From Corynespora cassiicola (taxonomy: Eukaryota > Ascomycota > Dothideomycetes > Pleosporales > Corynesporascaceae): a DNA stretch of 64,000 nt. Where the stretch lies: positions 1,984,001-2,048,000 of the forward strand of contig JAEUWY010000002.1 in the NCBI GenBank assembly GCA_022059125.1, read 5' to 3'. The position numbers were made by a program, and so were the translations under genes. This document shows, one piece after another, positions 11,445-23,256 of this stretch (positions are counted from its first letter, which is position 1; the number at the start of each line of letters is the position of its first letter). A model generated the notes under the pieces. The model saw only the letters and a program-made list of their open reading frames with translations. It did no database searches and was not told where the DNA came from.

Positions 11445-12818
11445 CTAGGCTCCAGTGTCGGGGACACTGTCAGGGTCGATTCCGGGATAAACAATCCGGC
11501 GATACCTGGCCACTTCCTCTCTCATTCTTTGAATCTGTCCAGGGGTAAACTCATAACGACACTCGTCGCTGGTGTAGGCCATGTAGTTGTCTTTCACTAA
11601 TTTAGTAATCATTCTTTTAGCAACGAACTGAAAGGAAAGACTTACGTATCGAATCGAGGCCGGGTTTATCGGGGCAAGAGTCCTGGCCAACTGGGCAGCC
11701 ACCCAATACCAGTGTATCGCTTTCGAAAGGCGTATCATCCACATAATCCCAGCTGAATTCACAGTTAAAGGAAAATGTATGATAGAGACCGAACCACTAG
11801 TGTCGTTCAGTATTCATCCGTAAGAGATTTGACAAAAAAGCTCAGTTTCCAGTCTAATTTCATAGAAGGAAAACAATGGGATGAAAAAGATGCTCACATG
11901 TCCGACCTCATGAACTAGCGTGTCACCTTGATCAAACTCTGGGGCGCCACCTCCAACCCAAGACGTCGCATTCTGGAACACGCCATCATACTGCACACGG
12001 TCGACTGACATGGGAAGTGTTGCCCAGGCAATTGAAGGGTCATTCAAAGTTCTGTGATCTGGTCAGATTGAAAAACAGAGGTTTCACCCAGAGCGATGTA
12101 ATCGCATAACTCGGGGCGTGCCACGGTCTTACATACCCATGTGTGTATATGTTCAAAGTCGCGTTACTTCCCTTGCGGAGCGTAACCACTTCAGTTTCGA
12201 CGGTGCTTTCTTGTCTGAGATTATAATACCATTGCTCGTTGATAATATGTTCGGTTTCCACAACATGAAAGCTGTAACCAACCGGCTTAAATGCTTCGTT
12301 CAGGATATTGATCTGTGCGTCTATACGATCGTCGCTATATCGCCGAGATTAGTATGCGGAGTTACAAAGGATGTTCATGAAATGCCTCGTGGTGCTTGCA
12401 GATAAGGATCGATCGTGATGGCTTACGGAATATTGCCTCCTTCTTCAGTACCGTCTACGCTAATAACATGCATATAGACCTATTCACAAATCAGCGTCAG
12501 AAAACTAATTGAAATTTGCAGAGTGAAGGTGGACTCTGAGATAAACCGGGTGTTTACCTCAACTGGCAGAATGACGGATGTATTATCCGGGGTTTTAAGT
12601 TGGTCCCTCCTCATGTTATGGTTCACCGCAGCCTGTGGCGCGCTTGTAGTCCCACAGCTGCGGAAACTGTAGCGGGTAAAAGTCAATATCATGTCGTCTG
12701 GAGATCAGTTCAGGAGTATTGTGAGGTTTCCATACATTGGTGCCTCAGCATCGCGATGCTGAAGATCTACCGCAGCGGCGCCGACCAACCCTACCAAACC
12801 CAGCGTCATGAACAACAT
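11445..12818 (-). CDS. secreted M43 (pappalysin-type) zinc metalloprotease
   Basis: The model has seven exons, complement(join(11445..11590,11646..11796,11898..12051,12137..12334,12427..12479,12558..12666,12736..12818)), 297 residues, in frame throughout. The N-terminus is a signal peptide ([16 protein letters not shown]). The mature part has [10 protein letters not shown], a [10 protein letters not shown] strand and [16 protein letters not shown]. The zinc site HEVGHWFGLYH follows (H195, E196, H199, H205), with an intron falling exactly between HEVGH and W. The Cys-rich loop VDDTPFESD...CPVGQDSCP and the [18 protein letters not shown] block with the Met-turn match the MEP1-like fungal subgroup. 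Family members are small secreted proteases acting on host or environmental protein. The gene diverges from the GH3 glycosidase. Confidence 0.92.
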
Positions 12819-14145
12819 TACTTCGGTATTTATTTGGCGAGGGGAGTAGCGAACGACGAAAAAAAAACCAAATGACGAGAGCCCAGATAGACGATCAGGT
12901 ATCCATGGTCACGTTCCATTATATACAATATTTGATTAGGCTTGGCAGTCCCGATTTTAAGGGCGCTCTTTGCCTATTTCGTTCTCGGTCGTGCATTTTT
13001 AGAAACTCTAGATCGGAAGCAGCAAGACTGCCGTGGGCGACCATTTATCTGGTCCGTGGAACTCAACGGCTGTCGTATCCACACCTTAGATGCACCACAG
13101 ATTTTGAATCGAGTCATAGCTTTGCGATCTGCTCTCTTGGGGACTGATTGCAGTTAGACCCAGCGTAGTGGGCTGGCGGATTGATTGGGAAAGTTTGAGC
13201 GATACAACTTGGTGTAAGAGTGCCTACGATAGCAAGCAACTAGTGTGTAGAGCGGTTGTGAATACAATTAAACAAAAACGGAAGAATGAGGTCGAGTTTG
13301 CGTAGCATGGAGCTACCTACCGGTAGGTACCTAGATAATTGAACAAACTTGGCCAATCTCATAAAACACAGCGAGCTACGTGATACAAATAGAAGTTGGA
13401 TAGACCACGGACTGGATCTCTGGAGCGAGCATCATCCGCAGGAGAGACAAGCATAACATGACCATTCGTATTCGGAAGGCTCGGATATACCTCATCACAA
13501 TCACGTGCTGAAATTGTCACGTGACCCACAAGTCTACCTAGGTGCCTTGATTCCTTCCAAGGTTCACAACGTTGCTAGCTCTGGGGAAGCATCAAATGAC
13601 TTTCATAAAAGCCCAATAAAGTTGAAAAGCCTTAACCGTGTGTGTCTATGATTAATCTTAGCATCGATACCTACCTACCCACCTAGGTAGTTAATTGTGA
13701 GTAACGCGGTCTCTTCCATCGAGGGTGATCAATCATCCCGAGGCCAGCAATTCTCTTCGTAGTAACTTTTTTGGGCTACCAAGCCCGCCTCAACAATCCT
13801 CCGATGCATCAAGCATGCCCAGGGCGGCGCCGTCTTAAAGCTTGACAGATCGACAAGGGTGTGGAAGAGTTATTGCCGAGGGATGCACTACGTAGTTACA
13901 CCCCGCTCCGCATCCCGATCACTCTCCCCGCACCTCAAAAGCACCCCCCAAAACCGGCATGCCACCAAGAAAGCGCTGTCACCTCACCGTTGCAGTGACA
14001 TTGATCGCCGGGGCTTAGGACATGGGTTTGGGAAATGGATTTCCTTGGATATGGCGGGCAACTGTTCAAGAGCGCGGCCTCGGGTCATCTTCGACCTAGA
14101 GCATCTCACAAAACAATCTTTTGGATATTTGGATAATTGGCTGCA
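12819..14145. other. divergent intergenic region between M43 protease and GH3 glycosidase
   Basis: This is a 1.3-kb shared upstream region. It carries two CACGTG boxes (listed separately) and palindromic TACCTA/TAGGTA runs near 13310-13335, 13535-13545 and 13668-13692. Reading frames on the plus strand near 12600-13160 overlap the first exon and upstream flank of the protease and look like chance. Confidence 0.55.
13502..13525. promoter_or_regulatory. paired CACGTG boxes in a divergent promoter
   Basis: CACGTG occurs at 13502-13507 and again at 13518-13523. The second is inside the 10-bp palindrome GTCACGTGAC (13516-13525). They lie about 620 bp from the GH3 start and 690 bp from the protease start. 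Two boxes this close are unlikely to be random, but binding is not shown. Confidence 0.45.
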
Positions 14146-17110
14146 ATGATGTACTCAGAGATATTACTGCTGGCTGCCAGCGCACTGGCAGCGCAGCCGC
14201 ATATCCCAAGCAGCCATTCACCACCGCCCTCACGAAGCGCCGAAAAAAATGCCTTCATCGACAACCTGGTCTCGCAGATGACAGTCTCAGACATGGTGCT
14301 ACAGATGCACCTCATGTTCGCGGACAACATCATCGGACCCGCGTCCGACAACTCGCTCTACGACTTTGCCATGCGCTCCGCGCCCGACTCCGCTGTCGGC
14401 CATATACACGACTGGTATCCGCTGAACAAGACCTACTACAATGACCTGCAGCGCCTAGCCCTCGAAAAGGCACGCCTCAAGATACCGTTCTTGCATTGGG
14501 GAGAGTGTCTGCATGGCGTTGCGAGTTTCAACCAGAGTATGTTCCCGCAGGCGCTGGGGCTGGCGGCGACCTGGGATACGGAGCTTGTGCGCAGGGTTGG
14601 GCGTGCGATCGGGACTGAAGCGAGGGGTATCGGCGTGCATGCGTGCCTCGCTCCAGTGCTGGATCTGTGTAAAGATCCGCGATGGGGCCGGTGTCAAGAG
14701 GCTTGGGGGGAGGACAAGATCTTGACGACCTATATGGGCACAGCGTTCGCGTCGGGATTGTCGAAGAATGGGTCGTGGGCGGAGAAGGATGCGATTGCGC
14801 CGGTGATGAAGCACTTTGCAGCGCATGGTGCGCCACAAGGCGGGAGTAATGGGGCGCCGTTTATGGGACATGGGAATCGGGAGGCGTTGGAAGAGCATTT
14901 ACTCCCGTTCAAGACTGCGTTCGATCTTGGAGGTGTGAAAGGAGTCATGATGGCATACCATGAGTTGGATGATGTGCCCAGCCACGTTAATCCCATGCTC
15001 TTTGAGGAGTTGGAGAGCTGGGGGTTCGACGGGTTTGTTACAGCTGATGATACTGGTAAGTTGAGAAGGCTTCTCTCCGTTATGAGCTGACATTTATAGG
15101 AATGAAGCAGCTGCAAGTGGGACATCAGGTAGCGGGATCACCGGCAGATGCAATCGGCCAGTGGTTTAACGCGGGTGGAATGGTGCAATACTATGATTAC
15201 CCTCTAGAGACGCTGATGGAGGTAAGACGTGTGATTAACCAGAACCAGAACCAGACTAATACTGGTTTGATAGGCTACCGTTGGGCTGGTGAACAACGGA
15301 ACTGTGTCTGAAGATGTACTGCGCGACAAGGTCCGTCGGGTGTTGGGAGTCAAGTACGACCTTGGACTGTTCAATGACCCATATATCGCTGATGAGGTCG
15401 ATCCATATCAACTTACCATTGACCATCTACCACTCACTGTGGAAGCTGCCCAGAAAAGCCTCGTCCTGTTAGAAAACAAGAACAGCACCCTTCCACTAAA
15501 TATTGAAAACCAAAGGCTGAAAAAAATCGCATTGCTTGGTCCATTCGGAGACATTCTTAATTATGGGGACTATTCAGGAGCTTATGGAAAATACCCTGTC
15601 GCAAACTCTTCAACACTGAGGGAAGCGATTTTGAAGTACCTTGAAGGGAGTGGTGTCTCCCTAGCAACCAGCGTGGGAGCAAACACATGGCTTTACAATG
15701 CGCATTACCCCATTCCTGACTACTATTTGTCGAGCAACGGAATTTCAGGAGGTCTTCGGGCTACTTATTATGCTGATACCAACTTCAGTAGTCAAGCTGC
15801 TCGGCGGATCGAAGTGCCGGTCGGTACTTGGGGGCTCTACCCTCCCCCGGGCCTACCATCTAACAACTTCAGTGTCGTTTGGGAGGGTGAATTGACTGTG
15901 CCAGTCGATGGAGAAGTTGATGGATGGCTTGGGGTAGCTGTGGGACCAAATACTACAGCACGAGTAAGTAGTGGCCTCTCTGCCACCATGCTTATTCTAA
16001 CTGGACCGATAGGTCATCATTGATAATGTGACGCATGTTGAAGTTCCATTTACCACAGCAGGGAACATTCTATCAAACATTCCCGATCGCGCATATAACC
16101 TAGAGAATAGCACACTTGCTCCTCCTGGCTCTGAGCCCTTTACGTTCAGGCCTGGCGCAGTGCACAAGATACGTCTCGAGTATCAAACGTGGAATTTGTA
16201 CCAGAAGATCGAGAATCTGGGGTCTCTCAATGCCCAGGTACTGTTGTTCTGGAATCTTGTCGATCGTAAAGCGGCGGTGGAGAAGAGCATGGAAGTCGCC
16301 AAAGACGCCGACGTGATTGTCCTCGCATGTGGTGCGTCGTGGGATAGTGACGGCGAATCGGGCGACCGAGCCACCTTGGATTTGCCCGCCAACCAAACGG
16401 CGCTCGCCAACGCCGCCTTCGCATTGAACAAACCCGTCGTGCTGATACTACACGGAGGCCGCCCGTTCGCGATCCCCGAATACTACGAGAAGGCTGCAGC
16501 AGTACTCAATGTCTACTTCCCCGGACAATCGGGCGGTCAGGGCATAGCGGATGTTTTGTTTGGAGTGGTGAATCCCGGCGGACGAGTTCCGGTGTCTGTA
16601 CCCAAGTTCGTGGGGCAGCTGCCCGTCTACTACAACTACAAACAGACGGCAAAGAAGAAGTGGTACCTCGACTTTGACTCATTTCCGCAGTATCCTTTCG
16701 GTCATGGGCTGTCATACACAACGTTCAATGTGTCAAACTACCGAGGGACTACAACCCGCGGGGGCCAAAACTTCACCGCCGGCGACACTATTATTTTCGA
16801 GGCTGACATTACGAACACAGGGACAGTGGCCGGATCGTACGTTGCGCAGGTGTACTTGCTCCAGCGCGTGTCTCAGATTTCGCAGCCATTGAAACAGCTT
16901 GTTGCGTTCCAGAGGGTATACATTGATGCCGGTGCAACGGCGACCGCACGTATGGAAGTCGATGCCGAGCGATATTTGAGGATTCTCAATCGAAGGTATG
17001 AATGGGAGTTGGAGAAGGGTACTTACGTCTTTGCGATGCTAGACAATGGCGGATGGGATGCCCTTTGGAATGCGAATGCTGGTGGAAACGTGACATTGAG
17101 CTGTGTTTGA
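14146..17110 (+). CDS. secreted glycoside hydrolase family 3 with PA14 insert
   Basis: The model is join(14146..15055,15100..15221,15274..15963,16013..17110), 939 residues, with a signal peptide. The first ATG is 14146; an in-frame TTG just upstream is not used. The GH3 N-terminal barrel contains HWGECLHGV, APVLDLCKDPRWGRCQE, the KHFAAHG substrate motif, and GFVTADDTG (296-304), in which D301 occupies the nucleophile position of the usual SDW motif. The second alpha/beta domain has VLLENKNSTLPL and LACGASWDSDGESGDR. Between them, residues about 530-640 (LRATYYADTNF to VDGWLGVAVGP) look like a PA14 sugar-binding insert. The end has the YPFGHGLSYTTF block and a fibronectin-III-like domain. It should cut beta-linked glucosides or xylosides of plant cell walls; the exact substrate cannot be told from sequence. 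Confidence 0.92.
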
Positions 17111-18169
17111 TGGCTTCGAATCGTACCGAGAAACTTGTATATAAGTTGGTCGGAATATGTGAGTTTGGGAGCTGCTTGGTCTGTATACGATCAATAGCTC
17201 AAACAGATGCTGTTGTCATTGCCTTGGACGTGTGACCGCGTCAAAAATCACTTCAATGTATCTAGGCTTCTTCTGACCACCTGACCTTTGCGAGGTATAT
17301 GGTTAAATCATGTATTCAATCTATAGCATATGGCTTGCTAATTCTCAATTCATGGAGAAACTAACGACTTGCGTATGCTCACTTGCAGGCATCTTATAGC
17401 ATCTTAGCTCGCATAGCGAGGCTAGGCGGTTCAAAACTTCTAGTTCACAGTATATTAGGCTCTTAGCTTACATTCTTATAATAATTCATTATATAGAACT
17501 AGAAAATGCTTTTAAAACTTCTGAAACAATCAGCTGACCAGCTGCGGAACATAGACTGGCAGAATGTACAGTATATTCAGCAGAGAAACGCTGTTCCACA
17601 CTTCCACAAAAGTAAAAAATTTCACTTCTCCTAACTATAGTTATGTTTATTTTGCTGATTTTTAAGTGAGTCGGAACTCGCGTCTTTTTGCTGTTATTAA
17701 CGTATTCTGGCGCGTAGACTCATGCCAGTCACTAGTCTAAACAAAACGTAAAGGATGTCCCCGAACTTCTTAAAAACCATGTATCTAAGTAATAGCTTTA
17801 CAAAAATAGTTTTTGAAGGATTCAAAAATTTACATTTTCGGCTTGAGATAGTACGTGGTGCAGAAAAGCATTGCCTAGAGAATGAAGTTGATGGTGGGAA
17901 TAAACCAATGAACCCTCTAGACGAAGTCGACCAAGCGCTCCTCCAGCAGACGCGTCCAAGCCGCGTGCGTTTGCAGAGGAAGTTCTCCAGTCGCGTTTAC
18001 TCCAAGAATTCTCAGCTTTTTAGCTGTCCCGTGCCCGCCACCGACGTGTTGCTCTTACTTTTGACAAACACCTCTGCCCTTCTAGCAGCCGATTCTTGAT
18101 ACACACACTCTCTCCACCCCAAACCTACTTTTTGCTTTAATATTCAAACCTCTGTTGCGAATCTCAGTC
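17111..18169. other. AT-rich intergenic region
   Basis: About 17450-17850 is distinctly AT-rich with many TATA and TTA runs, unlike the flanking genes, and could be an old repeat-induced-mutated insertion. I could not find terminal repeats or transposase motifs. A 114-codon frame at 17755-18099 has no features of a real protein. The last 150 bp are a pyrimidine-rich leader for the siderophore transporter. Confidence 0.4.
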
Positions 18170-20130
18170 ATGTCTCATCAATTCAATCTCAACCCCTTTA
18201 TCAATGATTCCACCAGGATTGAAGAGGATCCGGAGCCCATCTATCGCCTGCGGCCACTGACTCCTAGCCGACAAATCTCACCCGAGACTCTCCGCGCTGT
18301 TACCCAGTCCGTGAATACTAGGGATGAGTCGCCTGCCGATGCCCATGGCTTCATTCGTTCCCAGTCACGCCGCACCGAGTCTCCTGTCACAGCGCAGCCG
18401 GGTATTCGCCAGATCCAGGCTGTGACCGCCGTCTGGTCCAGGAACCATCTTATCATTGCGTACATTCTGTAAGTAAATCACTTCTTCTTTGTTAATTGGA
18501 ATGCATTGCTGATATCACTACAGCATCTGGCTGTTGACCTTCATCGACTCGCTCCAGCAGGGAACCAGCGGTGCATTGACGCCATATGTCACTAGCGCCT
18601 TCTCGGAGCATTATATGACTGCATACACCAGTGTCATGTCTGGTGTCGTCGGAGGCGTTTTCAAGATTCCCCTTGCCAAGGTCATCGACATCTTTGGCAG
18701 GTCTCAAGGCTTCGGCTTCATGACGGCATTCCTAATCATTGGTCTCATCATGATGACTTCCTGTCGCACGGTCCACATCTACGCTGCTTCTCAAGTCTTC
18801 TACTGGGTAAGTGTCAATGGTAGAGCCGTCTAGTTCCGTTCATTCACTGACAAATGGATAGGTTGGTTATAACGGCATGAGTTATATTCTCACCATCTTC
18901 GTCGCCGACACTTCATCCCTCAAGACTCGAGGTCTCATGCTGGCATATACAAGTTCGCCTTACCTCATCACGACCTGGATTACTGGACCCTTGGCTCAGG
19001 CTTTCCTCCGCGGCCCTGGCTGGCGTTGGGCCTTTGCCACCTTCGCGATTATGACCTTCGTAGCTGCAGTGCCACTGTTGTTCCTGTTGTGGTGGAACTA
19101 CCGGAAGGCTGTTGAAAAGGGTCTAGTCTTAATTGAGCGCCGTGAATGCACCTTCTGTGGGAAGCTCCGATACTATGCTACCGAGTTTGATATTGGAGGT
19201 TTGATGCTGCTGACAGCAGCACTGACTTTCATCCTTCTACCATTCAGCTTGTATCACAGTCAGGTTCATATGTGGCAATCGCCTCTTGTCATCTCCTTCC
19301 TCGCAGTGGGTGGTTTTTTAATGATAGCATTCGTCTTGTACGAGACTTACGTCACACCCAAGACGTTCATCCCCTACAATTTACTCTTAGACCCCACCAT
19401 TCTCGGCGCATGCGTTCTGAGTTGCGTCTTGTTTGTCAGCTACTACATCTGGAATGGTTACTTTTCCTCTTTTCTACAGGTTGTTCTGGATCTCCAAGTC
19501 ACCCAGGCGACTTATATTGTCAACATCTACACCCTCGCATCCTGCCTATGGTCACTTGTTGTCGGAGCCGCCATACTATGGAGTTATCGGTTTAAATGGA
19601 TCGCACTCTACTTTGGGGTACCACTCAATATGCTCGGTGTCGGTTTCATGATCTACTTTCGTCAGTCTGAGAACGCGACTCTTGGCAGAGTCATTATGAG
19701 CCAACTCTTCATCGGCTTTGCTGGAGGTGCGCTCGTCATCACAGAGCAGACTGCAGCCATGGCGGCCGCAGGTCACGAGCATGTCGCCGTCATCATCGCT
19801 GTTGAGAGCATGTTCTCTTCGATCGGAGGTGCAATTGGATCGTCCATAGCTGCAGGAATGTGGACTAGCCTCTTCCCAAAATTCCTAGCAGAACGCCTGC
19901 CGGAGGACCAGATGGTACACCTCACAGAGATCAGCGGCAGCCTCGTTGTGCAGCTCAAGTTTCCCAAGGGCGATCCAACCCGCGCGGCTATTGACTATGC
20001 TTACGGCAAGGCGCAGTTCTGGATGGCCATCGGTGCCACATGTGCCCTTCTTCTAACAATCCCCGCCGTTATTGTCTGGCGCGATATCAAAGTTAACAAC
20101 TTCACTCAATCTAAGAACCGCGTGGTCTAA
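18170..20130 (+). CDS. siderophore-iron transporter, MFS (SIT/ARN family)
   Basis: The model is join(18170..18468,18524..18806,18862..20130), 616 residues, the usual length for the family. A polar N-terminal tail of about 80 residues precedes about 14 hydrophobic segments. Family markers are the FIDSLQQGTSGALTPYVTSAF block of helix 1, the VFYWVGYNGMSYILTIFVAD block, and RGLMLAYTSSPYLITTWI. The late extracellular loop before the last helix contains ERLPEDQMVHL and AIDYAYGKAQFWM. These proteins import ferric-siderophore complexes by proton symport at the plasma membrane. No siderophore synthetase lies nearby, so it may take up xenosiderophores. In other fungi such genes are repressed by a GATA factor; the upstream region was not dissected. 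Confidence 0.93.
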
Positions 20131-21197
20131 ATATAAACAGATCAATAAGGATCAGCAGCCTCACGCTCTCAGTATCATCGTAAGGCACACTCCGAGCCAG
20201 TTTCGCATCTAAAGAAGTTGTGATTGTTTGCAACTTTCCAGATTGAGGTTGGGCACAGTGGCGATTATTCTCGAGGCACCTATGTCGTTGGCACCAGCTT
20301 GGGGGCATGAAGTGGTTTGGTATCCTGAATTCCGTTGATTATTGAGGAAGTTTTGCTAAAGGATAAAAAAGAAAATCAAGACTACCGAATGCGATTCGCG
20401 TTTCTCATATGCTTTTTTTTTACAGGGTTGTGCCGTGCTCGCGTCCTTGATGCGCCTTGTGGAAGACTAGCGCATCAGTCTCACCGCCCGTCGCTTGTCA
20501 TGACGGGGCGCCTATTCGTTTTCTCCCGCCAGGCAGCGAGGCACAAATATAACCAGTACGGAATCAAAACTCGAGTTCTATCTCAAATAAAGCTAGTTTA
20601 CAGCGGACGTCACTAACGTGGAAATATGGCTTTGAGTGCGACTTGACGCCAATGCCACAACAATCCATTGCCCCCACCCATTCTCTCGCAAACGTAATAT
20701 TCACGCCTGAACCAATCTCAAACGCAGTCTTTTTCCCAGTTGTTCATTCCGCGAAGCTGTGACATAACGAGATCTAACAGAAGGGCCAAAGATCCCCCGA
20801 AATTATCCAATAAGATCCACTCACGGAATAGCAAGCGAGCCAATGGCACGCATTCCGTCCATATTCCGAGTTCCGAGAGCATGACACACAGGGCGTGAAG
20901 GACCGAACATGTCAATACTCGAGTACATTGATTCCAGAAGCCAAGGGAAAAAGTTTTCTGAGGTATTGGCAGCGTAATAAGATGCGGCTGCTCCGCTTGT
21001 CTGTTGGTTGAATTCTATTTCCCCCACGAACGACCGCAGTGGCTGAGGAAAGGACTAGTATAATCAATAGTAGTTTGGAGCAAAGAGAAGGATAACTGAG
21101 ATTTTCAAAGAAATAAGTCCTTGGGATTCAAAAGCGATCATAAGGAAGGAGCCCCAGTTAGATATACCCCAAAAACATCGCCGCCCATAAAGCCAAC
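20131..21197. other. intergenic, nothing recognised
   Basis: This 1.07-kb gap between two transporters on the same strand shows only short overlapping frames without motifs. It holds the terminator side of the siderophore transporter and the promoter side of the next transporter. Confidence 0.5.
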
Positions 21198-22992
21198 ATG
21201 GCGACGACGACGGCGACGACGACTCTGGAATACCCTTCCAGCACAAAAAATCCAACCCAAGCAGACACATACTCCAACCCATCCCCGGAATCCTCCCGCC
21301 CCGTCTCCCAAATCTTCCAGAACACCGCCAACAACCCCTCAGCACCAAACTCCTCGCTCGCCCTTCCCCTCACACACCCCGACCCGCAACCCCGGCCCTC
21401 AAACCTCGCCACGGCCCTCACAATCCTTCAACCCTCCCTCATAAACTTCTTCTCCAGCTTTACAAATGGCATCATTACAGTCGGCCTCCCGGTAATCGCC
21501 TCGTCCATCTCGCTCCCCCGCTCCCTCTACCTCTGGCCCTCCTCCGTCTACGGCCTAACCTCTGGCGCCGCCCTCCTGCTCGCTGGCTCCGTAGCCGACA
21601 TCACGGGTCCGCGCGGCGTCGAGTGCGTGGGCATCATCTTGCTGGGTGCCTTCATGCTGGCGTGTGGGTTCGCGGCTACGGGCGTGCAGCTCGTGGTATT
21701 CCGCGCGCTGCAGGGTATAGCCATGGCTATGCATTTGCCAGCCAGTGTTGCTATTATTGCGGCGGTGGCGCCGAGTGGAAGGGCGAGGAACGTGGGGTTT
21801 GCGTGCTTGGGGTTGAGCCAGCCGCTGGGGTTTAGTGTGGGGTTAGTGGTGAGCGGGGTGTTGGTTGAGAGGGTTGGGTGGAGGAGTGGGTTTTGGATTA
21901 GTGGAGGGGCGACGGTGGGGTTGGCGATTATTGCGGTATGGACATTGCCTAAGGTGGAGAAGGAGAAGGTAGCTTTGAGGGAGGTTGTGAAGAGGATTGG
22001 GGTGGAGATTGATTGGGTTGGGGGGATTATTGCGAGTGGGGGTTTGGCTCTTTTGGCCTATGTGCTTGCGTGAGTGATTCATCTTGTTGTCATATTGAGA
22101 GAAATCGCTAACTTTATTGCAGCATATTAAGTGCTAATCTATCGACTATACGTACCCCGACTACGGCGACGCTGCTCGCTCTCAGTGTCGTTCTTTTGGC
22201 GGCCTTTCCGGTATGGATGCACTTCCGCGAAAAGCAAGGCAAGCCGGCTCTGGTCCCAAATTCGTTGTGGAAGAACCTTCCCTTCGCGAGCACATGCATC
22301 ATGGTGGCACTCTCCTATGGCGTGATGAACTCCATGGAGCTCTTCTCGAGCTTGTTGTAAGTCAACATGTGCAACGCTATATAGCCTCCAAACTAACATC
22401 CTCAAGTTTCCAAGAAATCCAACATCATTCCACATTCACAACCTCCCTCTTCTTACTCCCTAATCTAATAGTCGGCGTAATCCTCAACCTCACCGTCGGC
22501 CTCTTCGTCCACCGCGTCCGAGCTCTCTGGCTCGTCTCCGTCTCCGCAATCTTGTGCGCGCTCGCGCCGCTCTTCATGGCCATCGTGAATCCAGGCTGGA
22601 GCTACTGGTACATGGCCTTTTGGGCGCAGGTCTTCACCCCATTCAGTGGAGATGTGCTCTTTACCGTCGGCTTGATCATCGTGAGCGATAACTTTCCTGA
22701 GAAGATGCAGGCCCTTGCCGGTGCTGTTTTCAACACCGTCGCTCAATTTGGCATGTCACTTGGAATCGGTTCATGCCAGGTTATTGCGCTCGGTGTCATG
22801 GGCTCGGATGGTGGTGTTGGGCACGGGGGTGGAGGTCATGATGGCCCTCCTGGCGGCGATGTCGCAGATGAGCTGAGGGGGTATCGGGCGGGCTTTTGGG
22901 CCATGTTTGGGTATATGGTACTTTGTGCTGGGATTGCAGTTGTCGGGTTGAGACGGGCTGGGAAGGTTGGGCTAGAGAAGAAGGAGGCATAG
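21198..22992 (+). CDS. MFS drug:H+ antiporter, DHA2-like (14-TM type)
   Basis: The model is join(21198..22069,22123..22356,22407..22992), 563 residues. A Thr/Pro/Ser-rich cytoplasmic tail of about 70 residues leads into the transporter. Conserved blocks are LTILQPSLINFFSSF in helix 1 and SVYGLTSGAALLLAGSVADI with the loop-2 motif (D-I-x-G-P-R). VVFRALQGIAMAMHLPASVA (motif B) and the motif-C-like GLSQPLGFSVGLVVSGVLVE follow. A glycine-rich loop (GVGHGGGGHDGPPGGD) sits before the last helix. Members export drugs, toxins or amino-acid-like compounds. It is close to aminotriazole-resistance-type fungal transporters, but the substrate is unknown. Both introns are about 50 nt. Confidence 0.9.
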
Positions 22993-23256
22993 ATTTCGGG
23001 AGAACTGTAGACATTACTGGTGGCTCTATCGAAGCCTTAAACGGATTTGAGATCAATACAAATCTATTCAGCGAGTAGTTTATGTGGAAATCTGAGATAA
23101 TTACATAGATGATAATTACCCTCCTGCACGTGAACAGATTTTTATAAGAAAGAAATACAGGAAGATAGCAGCGCGAAGCTGCGACAAATTCTGAATTCCT
23201 TATGATGATGACCCTAGGACTTCTACCCAGTCTCTCCCGTGGACCATGGTGACAGA

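Noticed and set aside
14137..14145. GH3 start at 14137
   Set aside because: The codon at 14137 is TTG. The first ATG is at 14146 and gives a normal signal peptide.
14455..14898. 147-codon minus-strand frame
   Set aside because: Lies opposite the GH3 catalytic domain and is rich in Arg/Pro as expected of a shadow frame.
17755..18099. 114-codon frame upstream of the siderophore transporter
   Set aside because: Half lies in an AT-rich island and half in the pyrimidine-rich leader; the protein has no features.
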